NCBI RefSeq assembly: GCF_040729435.1
Contig: NZ_CP160398.1
Span: forward strand, 62,001-126,000
Origin: Pseudomonas sp. HOU2
GTDB taxonomy: Bacteria > Pseudomonadota > Gammaproteobacteria > Pseudomonadales > Pseudomonadaceae
Reading direction: 5' to 3'
DNA: 64,000 bases
Under the pieces are notes generated by a model. It did not search any database and was not told the origin of the DNA. It was given only the letters and a program-made list of their open reading frames with translations. The number at the start of each line of letters is the position of its first letter. Positions within the stretch are counted from its first letter, which is position 1. Shown one piece after another: positions 17,155 through 25,856 of the stretch. The position numbers and the translations under genes were made by a program.

Positions 17155-17424
17155 TCAGTTCTGCTCGCTGCAAGCGTCAGACATTTTCCGGTAGGTGATT
17201 TCCTCAGGCTTACCGGCATTGTCGATGTACTTCATATCAGCGCTCACGACCTTGCACTGGCGCGTGGGCTGCTCGGTCATGGAGATCACTTTGTTCACAT
17301 GCAACGGCATACCGTACTGATAGGGAACGGCCTTGGACGTGGCGGTGGTGTCATTGGCCTGAGCCAGCCCGGCGAATGCGGTGCAGGCGAGGACGGAGGT
17401 GAGCAATAGCGTGCGAATGTTCAT
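17155..17424 (-). CDS. DUF2790 family secreted protein
   Basis: 89 residues from ATG 17424 (MNIRTLLLTSV); the frame extends to 17484 but the signal peptide starts here. The signal peptide ends near AQA. The mature chain shows the DUF2790 signature: PYQYGMPLHVNKVISMTE, QCKVVSADMKYID and GKPEEITYRKMSDAC. Two Cys may form a disulfide. Family members are small periplasmic proteins, often copper- or stress-responsive in Pseudomonas, with unproven function. Confidence 0.9.
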   Translation of the reverse strand: MNIRTLLLTSVLACTAFAGLAQANDTTATSKAVPYQYGMPLHVNKVISMTEQPTRQCKVVSADMKYIDNAGKPEEITYRKMSDACSEQN

Positions 17425-17914
17425 GAATCGGACTCCCGTGCGACGGAATAAGCGTTCGGCGCCATACGGCCGAACCTGCCGCACTCGGCGTCAGCCAGGG
17501 GCTGAGGTGTGCGGTTCAGTACAGTCTTGGACTGCGGCGTTAAGCGATGGTTAACCTGGCTGAACGCCGGCTGTCTGGCAGAGGGATGATTTCTCGGGGA
17601 TGCGGTGCCGATTCCTACAAGAGGTGATGCCTTGTCTGCTTTCGGCGGCGGGAACGGGGCGGGTATGGTTTGGCGTCGCTGCAAAATCAGCGATTCGGGT
17701 TTGGTCACCTGAGAAGAGTTCATTGCATATGTGCCTTCATTTGCACTACGGACACTCATGTTCGTAAAGTGCACTGCTGTGGCGGCTGTGTGCAGGACGC
17801 CTTCGGGCGAGCTGAGTTTGAACTGTTCTCGGTTGACCAAGCCTGTACACGGCCGCCTCCCACCGTTTGGTCACGGTGTTGGCGGTTACCCTCTAATACA
17901 GTTGAGTAATCAGT
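17425..17914. other. 490-bp gap without a convincing gene
   Basis: Short open frames exist on both strands, but none has a good start, a family match or typical codon use. The sequence should contain the promoter of the DUF2790 gene and of the small gene at 17915. I see no hairpin or repeat that I can defend. Confidence 0.4.
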
Positions 17915-18214
17915 ATGCCAATACTAAATCCGCTCCCAAACCGCTATCACCCGCTAAACAGCGGCGTCACCGACAGCGCGCCAATGGTCATCGACACCCA
18001 AGCCAACCCCCAAGACATCCTCGAGTCCGCCGTCCAGCGCATCCGCGCCTGCAGTGACCTGCTCGAAACCCTGCACTGCATGTGCTTCCGGCATGGCGAT
18101 GTTCAGGACATTCCCCACATTACCCATGCACTGTACCTGCTGGCGCAGGATGGCAATGATTTGCTGCAGGTGGCTCAGCAGCAGATGCTGGATTGGAAGG
18201 CGCCGGTTTGCTGA
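17915..18214 (+). CDS. Small helical protein of unknown function (Pseudomonas short-protein type)
   Basis: 99 residues: a variable Pro/Asn-rich N-terminus (PILNPLPNRYHPLNSGVT) and a helical body (ILESAVQRIRACSDLLETLH, then ITHALYLLAQDGNDLLQVAQ). The overall form, a short protein with a Pro-rich lead and two long amphipathic helices, resembles the many short DUF3077/DUF6124-like Pseudomonas proteins, but I cannot name the family. No signal peptide or membrane segment is present. The ATG has no strong ribosome-binding site. Confidence 0.6.
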   Translation: MPILNPLPNRYHPLNSGVTDSAPMVIDTQANPQDILESAVQRIRACSDLLETLHCMCFRHGDVQDIPHITHALYLLAQDGNDLLQVAQQQMLDWKAPVC

Positions 18215-18288
18215 TTTGCCTGACGGTTAAGCATTCACGGGCAGGTGAGTTATCTGCCCGTGCTTAGGCGGATGCCATTCGAGGGTTT

Positions 18289-18765
18289 TCAGAGACGGGG
18301 AGTTTCATCTGGGACAGGATCGAATGGACTAATCAAGCCAGGGCTCCATTTCAGTTCAACAACATTTCCGGGCAAAAAACGGACGTGAAGATAATCATCA
18401 CCGCGTTCCCGACGAGGGAGAGGCACGGTTGCTTCATGATTTTCTTTCTTGACTCCTTGCCTGAGCTGTTCGCCTGTACGGCTGAGTATCCACTTGATCT
18501 GAACCGTTTTCCCTTCGATTTTCTGGCAGCACATAATTCCGCCACCGCCCATTGCAGCCAAATTGCCACCCCAAAAATCATTGACCCAAAAACTAAGAAT
18601 TGGCCGATCCGTGTGGTTCTCCGATGTCAGCATGGCGCCGGGTGTGCGAAATAACCCCGGAATTTTCGGGGCGGCGTAGATAAATATCAAAGCCACCAAA
18701 GCCAGGACTATCCGTCTTCGTCGCCAGGCTCTGCGCCGGCGTGCGTCCGCAGCAATATCTATCAA
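18289..18765 (-). CDS. DUF3304 family membrane-anchored protein, probable T6SS immunity protein (second copy)
   Basis: 158 residues. A basic N-terminus and one membrane helix (RIVLALVALIFIYAAPKIPG) are followed by the DUF3304 domain: TPGAMLTSENHTDRPILSFW, VNDFWGGNLAAMGGGG, a CC pair, and YLHVRFLPGNVVELKWSPG. It is roughly two-thirds identical by eye to the DUF3304 protein at 20655-21146. DUF3304 genes commonly sit beside T6SS phospholipase effectors. It lies 66 bp downstream of the effector. Its role as immunity protein is inferred from position, duplication and periplasmic topology. Confidence 0.85.
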   Translation of the reverse strand: MIDIAADARRRRAWRRRRIVLALVALIFIYAAPKIPGLFRTPGAMLTSENHTDRPILSFWVNDFWGGNLAAMGGGGIMCCQKIEGKTVQIKWILSRTGEQLRQGVKKENHEATVPLPRRERGDDYLHVRFLPGNVVELKWSPGLISPFDPVPDETPRL

Positions 18766-18831
18766 GCGATTGAAATCCCTATCAAGAGAGCGATGCCCAG
18801 ACTTTGAGCCCGCGATGAGATTTGCCTTGAT

Positions 18832-20658
18832 TTAGGTCGATGCACCTGAAGACTCTGCTGAAGGTTTGCGCATCATCTGCTCCAGATAGTCAGGAGCCAT
18901 CCCTTTGGTTTTATTCAGGCTCGGCATGTCGAATTCCCGAACGCGGAAATACTTTGGTATTGGAGCACCCGTGCCTTTAGGTATCTGTTGGATCATGTAT
19001 TGATCGTTTACGTAAAATTCGAGCAGATCTTCCACGTCAAAGCTGAGGCCTTTGGGGACGGGAGCGAACCATTCGTCCAATAGCGCTTTTACCGGGGCGG
19101 AAGGAAAGCTGGTTTTCAACCTCCAGGCTTCCCGATCTACGTCTTCAAGCCAACTGAGTTCGGCACGAAGGGCGGCCTTGCCTTGCTGGGTTTGCTTGAG
19201 CGCTTGATCGCGTTTTGCTGCTTGCGCCTCGCTTTCGCTACTCATCCCAAACGCACGGGCGATTGATCCTTGCTTGCCCAGAATAGGACGTTGAAGGCGC
19301 TCTTCCTCGTCGTCGTAAGCTTTGTGCTGGCCCCGGTATAGTTCCCATAGACCGCGCAAGCGTTGGATATACAAACGACGATGAGCAAGGAAAGCCTCAG
19401 CAGAAATTGTTTTATTTCCTGCTTTGCTCATGTAGTTACTGCTAGCCCCGATAGCGCTAATACCGTTTATATGATCATTTAATGTGAATAGTTTCGCGAC
19501 GCCGAGGTCGATTTTCCTCAGTTCATTAAGCGTTGGGAACGGTACCCCGGCACGAAGCGATGCTTGGTACATTTCATGGAGACTTGCTAAGTGGAGTTCA
19601 GAGCTATGTTGTACGTCGTCTTTTCTCAAGCCTCCACCAACATCATAAGATGTGCCTGGAACTAGTCGTTCCTCCCATTTTGGCGTTGATGGACCTGTGC
19701 CAATCAATCTTGACCGCCGAGAGTCTTGGCACTCGTGAGCTGCTACGAGATGAAGAGCTGACCTTACGGGACCTGCAAGGCACTCACCGTCATCGACGAC
19801 GTTTACAAATGGTATCAAATACTCAAGGATGATGGAGTTTTCACCACTGCGATCCACTGAATCGAAGAGACCAGCGAAATTGACGTCAAGCTTTGCGCCT
19901 TTAAAATTCGTTGTCGCCGGATCGCACTCCTCAAATAGCTTATGGGTAAAGGCACGGGCCAGCGTAGCGCCAAAGTCATAGCCATAAACTGAAACCGAAA
20001 CTCGTTTTACCGGAACTTCGGATTTGCTTTTAATATTGGTTAACGTGTCTTCCAATACGCTGAATGCGGCTTCGAGTCTTGTATCAACGCCGGTTTTGAA
20101 AAAGGTTGCTGCAGCTTCGTTATCGCGAGTAGCTCCAAAAATGTCCAGTGTTGCTGGGGCCACGGCTTTGGCAATGCTTGATACAATGCTGCCAGCTTTC
20201 AAATTGCTGACTGCGCTTTCCCACCATTTTTTACCCGAAATGACGTCCTTTACCGCATCAAGTGGGCTGTTTTTCATCGTATCTTCAGGAGATTTGAGGG
20301 CGCTGTCTTTGGCTCTATTTAAGGCACCATCTAAGCCGGTGTTGCTTAGTTCAGCACTACCACCCAACGTTTCGTCGAACTTCGACCCTAAGCCTGATAT
20401 ATAAAACTTTCGGTAATGTGCATTGGAGGGATCGGTTGACTTGCTGTGGTTAATGGCGTACGCCAAAAATAGTCGAGCAACATTGGTTAGTCGGCTTTCT
20501 TTAAGGTCGTCAATCAAGTTTCGACTAAAGCCGTCAAAAAAGAACCCAACATGAAGCGTAGATTCGCAAGGCAGAACAGGATTTTTTTCAGTGCCTGTAT
20601 TAGCACATGTCTTGGCGCTAACCGATTGCGCTCGATCCAAATTGTTTGTGCTGGTCAT
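18832..20658 (-). CDS. T6SS lipase-like effector (DUF2235/Tle-type fold) with altered active site
   Basis: 608 residues, no signal peptide. The N-terminal half follows the DUF2235 / Tle1 pattern: HVGFFFDGFSRNLID (37-50), LTNVARLF (58-65), VYGYDFGATLARAF (224-237), FAGLFDSVD (261-269) and LVPGTSYDVGGG (332-343). In active members the third motif is GFSRGA with the nucleophilic Ser; here G226-Y-D228-F-G230 has Asp. The usual His in PGxHxDxGGG is also absent (S337). The remaining ~260 residues match nothing I know. It overlaps the upstream DUF3304 gene by 4 nt (ATGA) and belongs to the vgrG operon. The gene is AT-rich compared with its neighbours. Confidence 0.85.
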   Translation of the reverse strand: MTSTNNLDRAQSVSAKTCANTGTEKNPVLPCESTLHVGFFFDGFSRNLIDDLKESRLTNVARLFLAYAINHSKSTDPSNAHYRKFYISGLGSKFDETLGGSAELSNTGLDGALNRAKDSALKSPEDTMKNSPLDAVKDVISGKKWWESAVSNLKAGSIVSSIAKAVAPATLDIFGATRDNEAAATFFKTGVDTRLEAAFSVLEDTLTNIKSKSEVPVKRVSVSVYGYDFGATLARAFTHKLFEECDPATTNFKGAKLDVNFAGLFDSVDRSGENSIILEYLIPFVNVVDDGECLAGPVRSALHLVAAHECQDSRRSRLIGTGPSTPKWEERLVPGTSYDVGGGLRKDDVQHSSELHLASLHEMYQASLRAGVPFPTLNELRKIDLGVAKLFTLNDHINGISAIGASSNYMSKAGNKTISAEAFLAHRRLYIQRLRGLWELYRGQHKAYDDEEERLQRPILGKQGSIARAFGMSSESEAQAAKRDQALKQTQQGKAALRAELSWLEDVDREAWRLKTSFPSAPVKALLDEWFAPVPKGLSFDVEDLLEFYVNDQYMIQQIPKGTGAPIPKYFRVREFDMPSLNKTKGMAPDYLEQMMRKPSAESSGAST

Positions 20659-21146
20659 TTAATACTTCCTTGTCCAGTGGTCGATCCAAGTGCTGAATTC
20701 GTATCAAAAGGGCTATCAAGATTTTGACTCCATTTTATCTCCACTACATTTCCCGGGAGAAAGCGCACATGGAGATAACGGTCGCTTCGATCCTGTTTCG
20801 GTAGCGCCAGTGTTGCCTCATGAGTCTCTTCCTTTAGACCCTGCTCTGATTGTTCTTCTGTGATACTTAGTATCCAAGATACCTTTACGGTGGGGCCTTT
20901 AATGGCTTGACAGCAAGTAATGCCTCCGGTACCCATGGCAGCTAAGTTTCCGCCCCAAAAATCATTCACCCAAAAACTGAAAATCGGTCTATCCATATAG
21001 TTTTCAGACGTCAACATCGCGCCCGGTGTACGAAACTGGTTATAAAGAAATGAACCTATAAAAGGCATCAGTAATACGAATATCCCGATGGCAAGATTGC
21101 GGCGTCGCCAGATTTTTTGCCGCTTGGTATTCATGGCCATGGTCAT
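20655..21146 (-). CDS. DUF3304 family membrane-anchored protein, probable T6SS immunity protein (first copy)
   Basis: 163 residues. An N-terminal helix (LAIGIFVLLMPFIGSFLYNQF) anchors the protein, with the DUF3304 domain probably in the periplasm (TPGAMLTSENYMDRPIFSFW, VNDFWGGNLAAMGTGG, ITCCQ, YLHVRFLPGNVVEIKWSQ). Its stop overlaps the effector start (ATGA), so the two are translationally coupled, the usual order for an immunity protein made just before its toxin. ATGs at 21146, 21140 and 21134 compete; I keep 21146. The paralogue at 18289 lies on the other side of the effector. Confidence 0.87.
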   Translation of the reverse strand: MTMAMNTKRQKIWRRRNLAIGIFVLLMPFIGSFLYNQFRTPGAMLTSENYMDRPIFSFWVNDFWGGNLAAMGTGGITCCQAIKGPTVKVSWILSITEEQSEQGLKEETHEATLALPKQDRSDRYLHVRFLPGNVVEIKWSQNLDSPFDTNSALGSTTGQGSIK

Positions 21147-21236
21147 TTACGAAAATCCTTCATCCAGCAATGCATCTTGAATATTCAAAAAGTGTGGGAC
21201 AAACAGAATGACTGATTTGCAGGTTCATCACCCAAC

Positions 21237-22076
21237 TCACTCCGACAACTCTCTCATCACCACCCCAAGCGGCAGATTCTCTCCAACCGCTCGCGCTTTG
21301 GCCTTTTCCCACATCGGCCAGTTTCCTGGGAATTCGCGATCCATCAGTTGCAGGCTGGCAAACAGGCTGACGTCCTCGGGGTCGGTCAAACCTTCTTCGC
21401 GGCCCGCGTCCAACGCTTCTTTGACCTGTTTCAGCCGTGCACCGTGGCAGGTGCTGCTGAATACTTCCGGCGCTTCTTTTTCCAGTTCGGTGGTGAGGCT
21501 GTAGGGCAGGGGATCAATCTCCATGTCCGTCCACAGCTTGCCGTCCAGAAAGATCGGATCGTATTTGCCGGGTTGTTCGAGGTTGAGTCCTTTCAGGCAC
21601 TCCCATTGATCCTCTTCTGCGGGCACCCACCATTCTTGCAGTGGACCAAACAGCCACGCATGCCAGGAAAGATCGTCACGGGCGTACAGCATCGGCAGCA
21701 CTTCCGGTGCGTAACTGCGGATCATCAGCACTTCGCCCGCCTCATTTTTTGCCAATAACGCATCACTCAGATGAGCGGCGAGCTTGTCGGCGGTACATGC
21801 GGTGCGAATCCAGCTAGCCATAGCGGTACAGCCGGTGAAGTATTCGTGAGCGAGAAAGGCCTCGAACTCCATGTGGCTGACGTCGACCAGCCACGGGCCG
21901 TAGTTGCGCAGTTCGGCGAACTCCGGTTGCACCATCAACGGTCGGCGTGACGGATCGGGATTGAGAAACTGCAACCGGGCGGGTTCTGCCAGCAGACCGA
22001 TTTCAACGATGGCGAATAGCGACTGAGCGTTCTTTTGCGCTTCGCTCCAGGCGTTCGCGGCATCACTCTTCGTCAT
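21237..22076 (-). CDS. DUF4123 adaptor/chaperone (T6SS effector loading)
   Basis: 279 residues from the ATG at 22074-22076, which overlaps the vgrG stop (ATGA). DUF4123 proteins (Tap/Tec) hold a cognate effector and dock it to the tip of VgrG in the cytoplasm. The domain is recognisable from LFAIVEIGLLAEPARLQFL, GPWLVDVSHMEFEAFLAHE and LYARDDLSWHAWLFGPLQEW, followed by a ~100-residue helical C-terminal lobe (EVFSSTCHGARLKQVKEALD). Its place between vgrG and the immunity/effector pair says it loads that effector. Confidence 0.92.
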   Translation of the reverse strand: MTKSDAANAWSEAQKNAQSLFAIVEIGLLAEPARLQFLNPDPSRRPLMVQPEFAELRNYGPWLVDVSHMEFEAFLAHEYFTGCTAMASWIRTACTADKLAAHLSDALLAKNEAGEVLMIRSYAPEVLPMLYARDDLSWHAWLFGPLQEWWVPAEEDQWECLKGLNLEQPGKYDPIFLDGKLWTDMEIDPLPYSLTTELEKEAPEVFSSTCHGARLKQVKEALDAGREEGLTDPEDVSLFASLQLMDREFPGNWPMWEKAKARAVGENLPLGVVMRELSE

Positions 22077-24187
22077 CAATTGGCCCCCGACTGCAGCGCC
22101 AGTTTTTCTCGCATGGCTTTCTTCAAACATTCAACGCAGATGCCTTTGGGCGCTTGAAGCTTCGGTGTTACCGCTAACGATTCAGCCTGCATCATCTGAT
22201 TGATGCGGGTTTGCATCAAACGTCCGGCATTATCGATCGCGGCCAGCCCAGGAATGAACGGTGCGAGGATCTGGATGCCGGTACCGGCCCCAGGCGCACC
22301 GCCGGTATTCACTTTCACCTCAGCGCCACTGATCGTGACACCACCGGCATCCACCTTCACAAAGCTCCCACCCGCCTTGGCGGTCAGCTCCATGCCACCC
22401 TCGATCACCACTTTCTCACCCGCGTGATAGTGAATCTCGGTCCCGGCCTCGACAAACTGCGCCGTACCGACTTTCACATGCTGCGTCACGCCCACCGTCA
22501 GGTGATCATCCGCGCGCATTTCACTGACACGATCCAGATGGGTTATCCGGTGTTCTTCAACCTTGAACTCGCTCAGGGTGTTGGCCTCAACCGTGTCATG
22601 CCGCTCATTCCCCACGCGGATCTTCTGGTCGTGCTCGATGTTCTCGTCCCAGTCGCGCTGCGCATGGATGTAGATCTGTTCGACACCCTTTTTGTCTTCG
22701 ATGCGAAACTCGTTGTAGCCCTTGCCGCCCGGAGAGCTGAGGGTTTTGAAGGTGCTGCGGGTCTTGTTTGCCGGCAGGTCGTAGGGGACGACGTTTTCCT
22801 TGTGGTACAGGCAGCCGGTGACGAGTGGCTGGTCGGGGTCGCCTTCGAGGAAGGTGACGAGCACTTCCATGCCGATACGCGGGATGGCGATGCCGCCGTA
22901 GGCGGCGCCGGCCCAGCCGCTGGCGACGCGCAGCCAGCAGGTGGTTTTGTCGTCGGACTGGCCGTCGCGGTCCCAGTGGAACTGGACTTTGATGCGGCCG
23001 TACTGGTCGCAGTGGATCTCTTCGCCGGCCGGGCCGGTGACGACCGCGGTCTGGCTGCCGAGGACTTTCGGTTTCGGGTGTTCGAGGGCCGGGCGGTAGT
23101 GCGCGTCCCACGGGGTGGCGAGGAAGCTGTTGCGGTAGCCCTGGTGGAAATCGCTTTTGTTGTCGGTGACGTCGCTGGTGACATTTTCACCGAGCACCTG
23201 CGGTTGTTTGCCTTCGTGGAAGACTTCCAGCAGCAGCCACAAGTCGTTCCATTCAGCGCGCGGGTGTTCGGCCAGGGTCAGGAAGTGGCCGCTGGTCAGG
23301 GTCGGTTCGTCACCTTTGCCTTCGGCGAGTTTGTAGTCGCTGCGATGGCGTTCGAGGGCGCGGGTCGAGAGGAATTTGCCGCGCTCGCGGGTGGTGAAGC
23401 GGCCGGGGTAATCGTAGTCCTCAAGATCCGGGGCGAACTCGGATTTGACCGCGCCTTCGGGCAGAATCTGCGGTTTTTCGAAGTCGTAGTCGCGGCGGCT
23501 GACGCGGGTGGTGCGGGTTTCCAGGCGCAGGTTGAAACGCTTGATCACCGGTTTGTCGGCGCTCATGCCGGAGTCTTGCTGGTAGCTCACGGCCTTGAGT
23601 TTGCGGAACACCGTCTGGTCGTCGCCGAACACCAGTTTGTGTCCGCTGCTGCTGTGCTGGAAGTGGAAGTGAATGCCTTCCTCTTCGCACAGGCGCTGGA
23701 TGAAGTGCAGGTCGGACTCGTCGTACTGCACGCAGTAGTCGCGCTGCGGGTACTCGGCGTTGAGCTGGAAACTGTAGGCGTCGGCCAGAATGCCGCGATC
23801 TTCCAGCACCTGGGCGATGATCTTCGGCACCGTGAGGTTCTGGAAAATCTGCTGGTCATGGTTGTGCCGCAAATAGGCCAGTTGCGGCACCAGGCTGATG
23901 CTGTAACGGGTCAGGGTCTTGCCGGAGTCGCCTTGCTCGATGCGATACACCAGGCCGTGAATCTTGCCTTCGCCGGTGGCGCCGAAGGTCAGGACGCCGG
24001 GCTTGTGCAGCAGCTCTTCGAGTTTCAGGTCGGGGCGGGCGCTGACCAGTTCGAGGTCGAAACGGAAAGGCTCGTTGAGGGCTTCGCGACCAGTGAAGCT
24101 GAGCACTTGCAGGTCGGCGGAAGCGCCTTCGAGGGTAAGGGTAATGTGGGTAGCGTTGGCGTCCAGCATGCCTTGAATTCCGTCCAT
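22076..24187 (-). CDS. vgrG: VgrG, type VI secretion spike protein
   Basis: 703 residues from ATG 24187; ATG 24169 (MLDANATHITLTLEG) is an alternative. Domains in order: gp27-like base (about 1-380), with YCVQYDESDLHFIQRLCEEE and GIHFHFQ; the gp5-type OB fold (about 400-490), with IHCDQYGRIKVQFHWDRDG and GWAGAAYGGIAIPRIGMEV; a beta-helix (about 500-640), with HDTVEANTLSEFKVEEHRI; and a C-terminal tail with GICVECLKKAM, a CxxC pair. It is the first gene of an orphan effector cassette. No T6SS sheath, baseplate or Hcp gene is in the window. Confidence 0.96.
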   Translation of the reverse strand: MDGIQGMLDANATHITLTLEGASADLQVLSFTGREALNEPFRFDLELVSARPDLKLEELLHKPGVLTFGATGEGKIHGLVYRIEQGDSGKTLTRYSISLVPQLAYLRHNHDQQIFQNLTVPKIIAQVLEDRGILADAYSFQLNAEYPQRDYCVQYDESDLHFIQRLCEEEGIHFHFQHSSSGHKLVFGDDQTVFRKLKAVSYQQDSGMSADKPVIKRFNLRLETRTTRVSRRDYDFEKPQILPEGAVKSEFAPDLEDYDYPGRFTTRERGKFLSTRALERHRSDYKLAEGKGDEPTLTSGHFLTLAEHPRAEWNDLWLLLEVFHEGKQPQVLGENVTSDVTDNKSDFHQGYRNSFLATPWDAHYRPALEHPKPKVLGSQTAVVTGPAGEEIHCDQYGRIKVQFHWDRDGQSDDKTTCWLRVASGWAGAAYGGIAIPRIGMEVLVTFLEGDPDQPLVTGCLYHKENVVPYDLPANKTRSTFKTLSSPGGKGYNEFRIEDKKGVEQIYIHAQRDWDENIEHDQKIRVGNERHDTVEANTLSEFKVEEHRITHLDRVSEMRADDHLTVGVTQHVKVGTAQFVEAGTEIHYHAGEKVVIEGGMELTAKAGGSFVKVDAGGVTISGAEVKVNTGGAPGAGTGIQILAPFIPGLAAIDNAGRLMQTRINQMMQAESLAVTPKLQAPKGICVECLKKAMREKLALQSGAN

Positions 24188-24543
24188 TGAATAAGCAGGT
24201 GACGGATGATGGAGGATTAAACCGCCTCGTTCAAGGCGCAAATGCCGTAGGGACGGGGGCCGTGGGGTATAGGGAAAACCCCTATGACAGCGTTTACACC
24301 CAATGAAAACGGGGGCTTCGCTGCCGTGAGTCACAGGGCTGCACGCGGTTTGAGCCCATCGCAAACCGAAGAATCGCCAGTCAGTTTCAGACTAAAGTCG
24401 CCTTCAGCCCGTCAAAGCCATCTGCCATCATTGCAACTCACCCCTGCGTGTCCACTTCTTCCCGGCTGTTTTTGACCCGGGACGGGAGCTATTTTTCTGG
24501 CTGACTGCGCTCTGGCGCAAACGCTGTACTGTTGGAGTTTTTC
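24188..24543. other. Divergent promoter gap between vgrG and the OprD-type porin
   Basis: About 355 bp with no gene. An inverted repeat ATAGGG-AAAAC-CCCTAT (24269-24285) lies 82 bp upstream of the vgrG start, within GGGG/CCCC-rich flanks, and could be an operator or a short hairpin in the vgrG leader. GGAG at 24534-24537 is the porin ribosome-binding site. Confidence 0.5.
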
Positions 24544-25845
24544 ATGCGTCCCCCATTCCCTCTCATCACCCCGCGCCAGTCGTTTGGCTTCGGAGCCGTT
24601 TTGCTGTGCGCCGGTTTTGCCGCGCAGGTTCAGGCCAGCGGTTTTCTCGAAGACACCACGGCGAAAATCGAATCGCGCACGGTGTATTTCAACCGCGATT
24701 TCCGTGATGGGCACACCTCCAGCGACCAGGGCGCTTCCAAGCGTGAAGAGTCGGCGCAAGGCTTTATTCTCAATCTGCAGTCGGGTTACACCGAGGGCAC
24801 GGTCGGCTTCGGCATCGATGCGCTGGGCATGCTCGGCTTTCAGCTCGATTCCAGCCCTGATCGCAGCAACAGCGGCTTGCTGCCGTCCAGCGGCGAGAAC
24901 CCGCGCGGCTCGAAGGGCCAGTACGCGAAGATGGGCCTGACCGCCAAGGTCAAGGTCTCGGACACGGTGTTGAAGTACGGCGCGCTGCTGCCGGATCTGC
25001 CGTTGCTCAAGTACAACGACGGCCGCTTGCTGCCGACCCTGTTCAACGGTGCGATGCTGACCTCCAGGGAAGTGAAGGATCTGACCTTCATGGCCGCGCG
25101 TCTGGACAAGTACACCGCGCGCGATTCCACCGATTCGCAAGACATCCGCGTGCACTGTAAGAACAAGCGCTACGCCTGCAACACCACCGCCGACCATTTC
25201 GACATGTACGGCTTCGACTACAAGATCAACGATCGCCTGACCGCGCAGTATCACTACGCGGAACTGGAAGATATCTATCGCCAGCACTTTGTGGGTCTGT
25301 TGGCTAACCAGCCGCTGGGTGACGGCGTGCTGAAGGCCGATCTGCGTTTGCTGAAAAGCGCCGACAGCGGTGATGCCAAGGCCGGCTCCATCGACAACCG
25401 CGCCTTGAGCGGCATGCTCTCGTACGGCATCAGCGGCCACACTTTCAGCGCCGGCTGGCAGCGCATGAACGGCGACAACTCGATGCCGTACCTCGATGGC
25501 AGCAATCCGTATCTGGTCAACTACGTGCAGGTCAACGACTTCGCCGCCGCGCAGGAGCGATCCTGGCAGCTGCGTTATGACTATGACTTCAAGGCCATCG
25601 GCATCAACGGCCTGAGCTTCCTGACCCGCTATGTCAGCGGTGATCACATCAAGGTCCCGGGCAGTGATCAGGAGGGCAAAGAGTGGGAACGCGACAGCGA
25701 GTTGAAGTACGTGATCCAGACGGGCACGTTCAAGGATGTCAGCCTGCGTCTGCGCAATGCGACGTACCGCACCAACTATGAAAAATTTGCCCGGGATGTG
25801 GATGAGACCCGGTTGATTGTGAGTTACAACTTCTCCGTCCTGTAA
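24544..25845 (+). CDS. OprD-family outer-membrane porin
   Basis: 433 residues from ATG 24544, which has GGAG 6 nt upstream; a TTG at 24532 is also in frame. Signal peptide with cleavage near VQA-SGF. The mature chain shows OprD-family marks: SGFLEDTTAKIESRTVYFNR, DGHTSSDQGASKREESAQGF, GLDALGMLG-like repeat strands, and the C-terminal RLIVSYNFSVL beta signal. The family takes up amino acids, peptides or carboxylates through the outer membrane; the substrate of this member cannot be told. A CKNKRYACN loop may have a disulfide. Confidence 0.93.
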   Translation: MRPPFPLITPRQSFGFGAVLLCAGFAAQVQASGFLEDTTAKIESRTVYFNRDFRDGHTSSDQGASKREESAQGFILNLQSGYTEGTVGFGIDALGMLGFQLDSSPDRSNSGLLPSSGENPRGSKGQYAKMGLTAKVKVSDTVLKYGALLPDLPLLKYNDGRLLPTLFNGAMLTSREVKDLTFMAARLDKYTARDSTDSQDIRVHCKNKRYACNTTADHFDMYGFDYKINDRLTAQYHYAELEDIYRQHFVGLLANQPLGDGVLKADLRLLKSADSGDAKAGSIDNRALSGMLSYGISGHTFSAGWQRMNGDNSMPYLDGSNPYLVNYVQVNDFAAAQERSWQLRYDYDFKAIGINGLSFLTRYVSGDHIKVPGSDQEGKEWERDSELKYVIQTGTFKDVSLRLRNATYRTNYEKFARDVDETRLIVSYNFSVL

Positions 25846-25856
25846 ACCTCACCCCC

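Noticed and set aside
17421..17840. A 139-codon minus-strand frame in the gap upstream of the DUF2790 gene
   Set aside because: No start signal, no family resemblance, low-complexity composition. Its end overlaps the start of the real DUF2790 gene.
22211..24190. A 659-codon open frame on the plus strand opposite vgrG
   Set aside because: It mirrors the codons of vgrG, a well-supported gene. It has no family match and shows the composition of an antisense shadow.
24412..25647. A 411-codon open frame opposite the OprD-type gene
   Set aside because: The plus-strand porin has a signal peptide, family motifs and a ribosome-binding site; the opposite frame has none.
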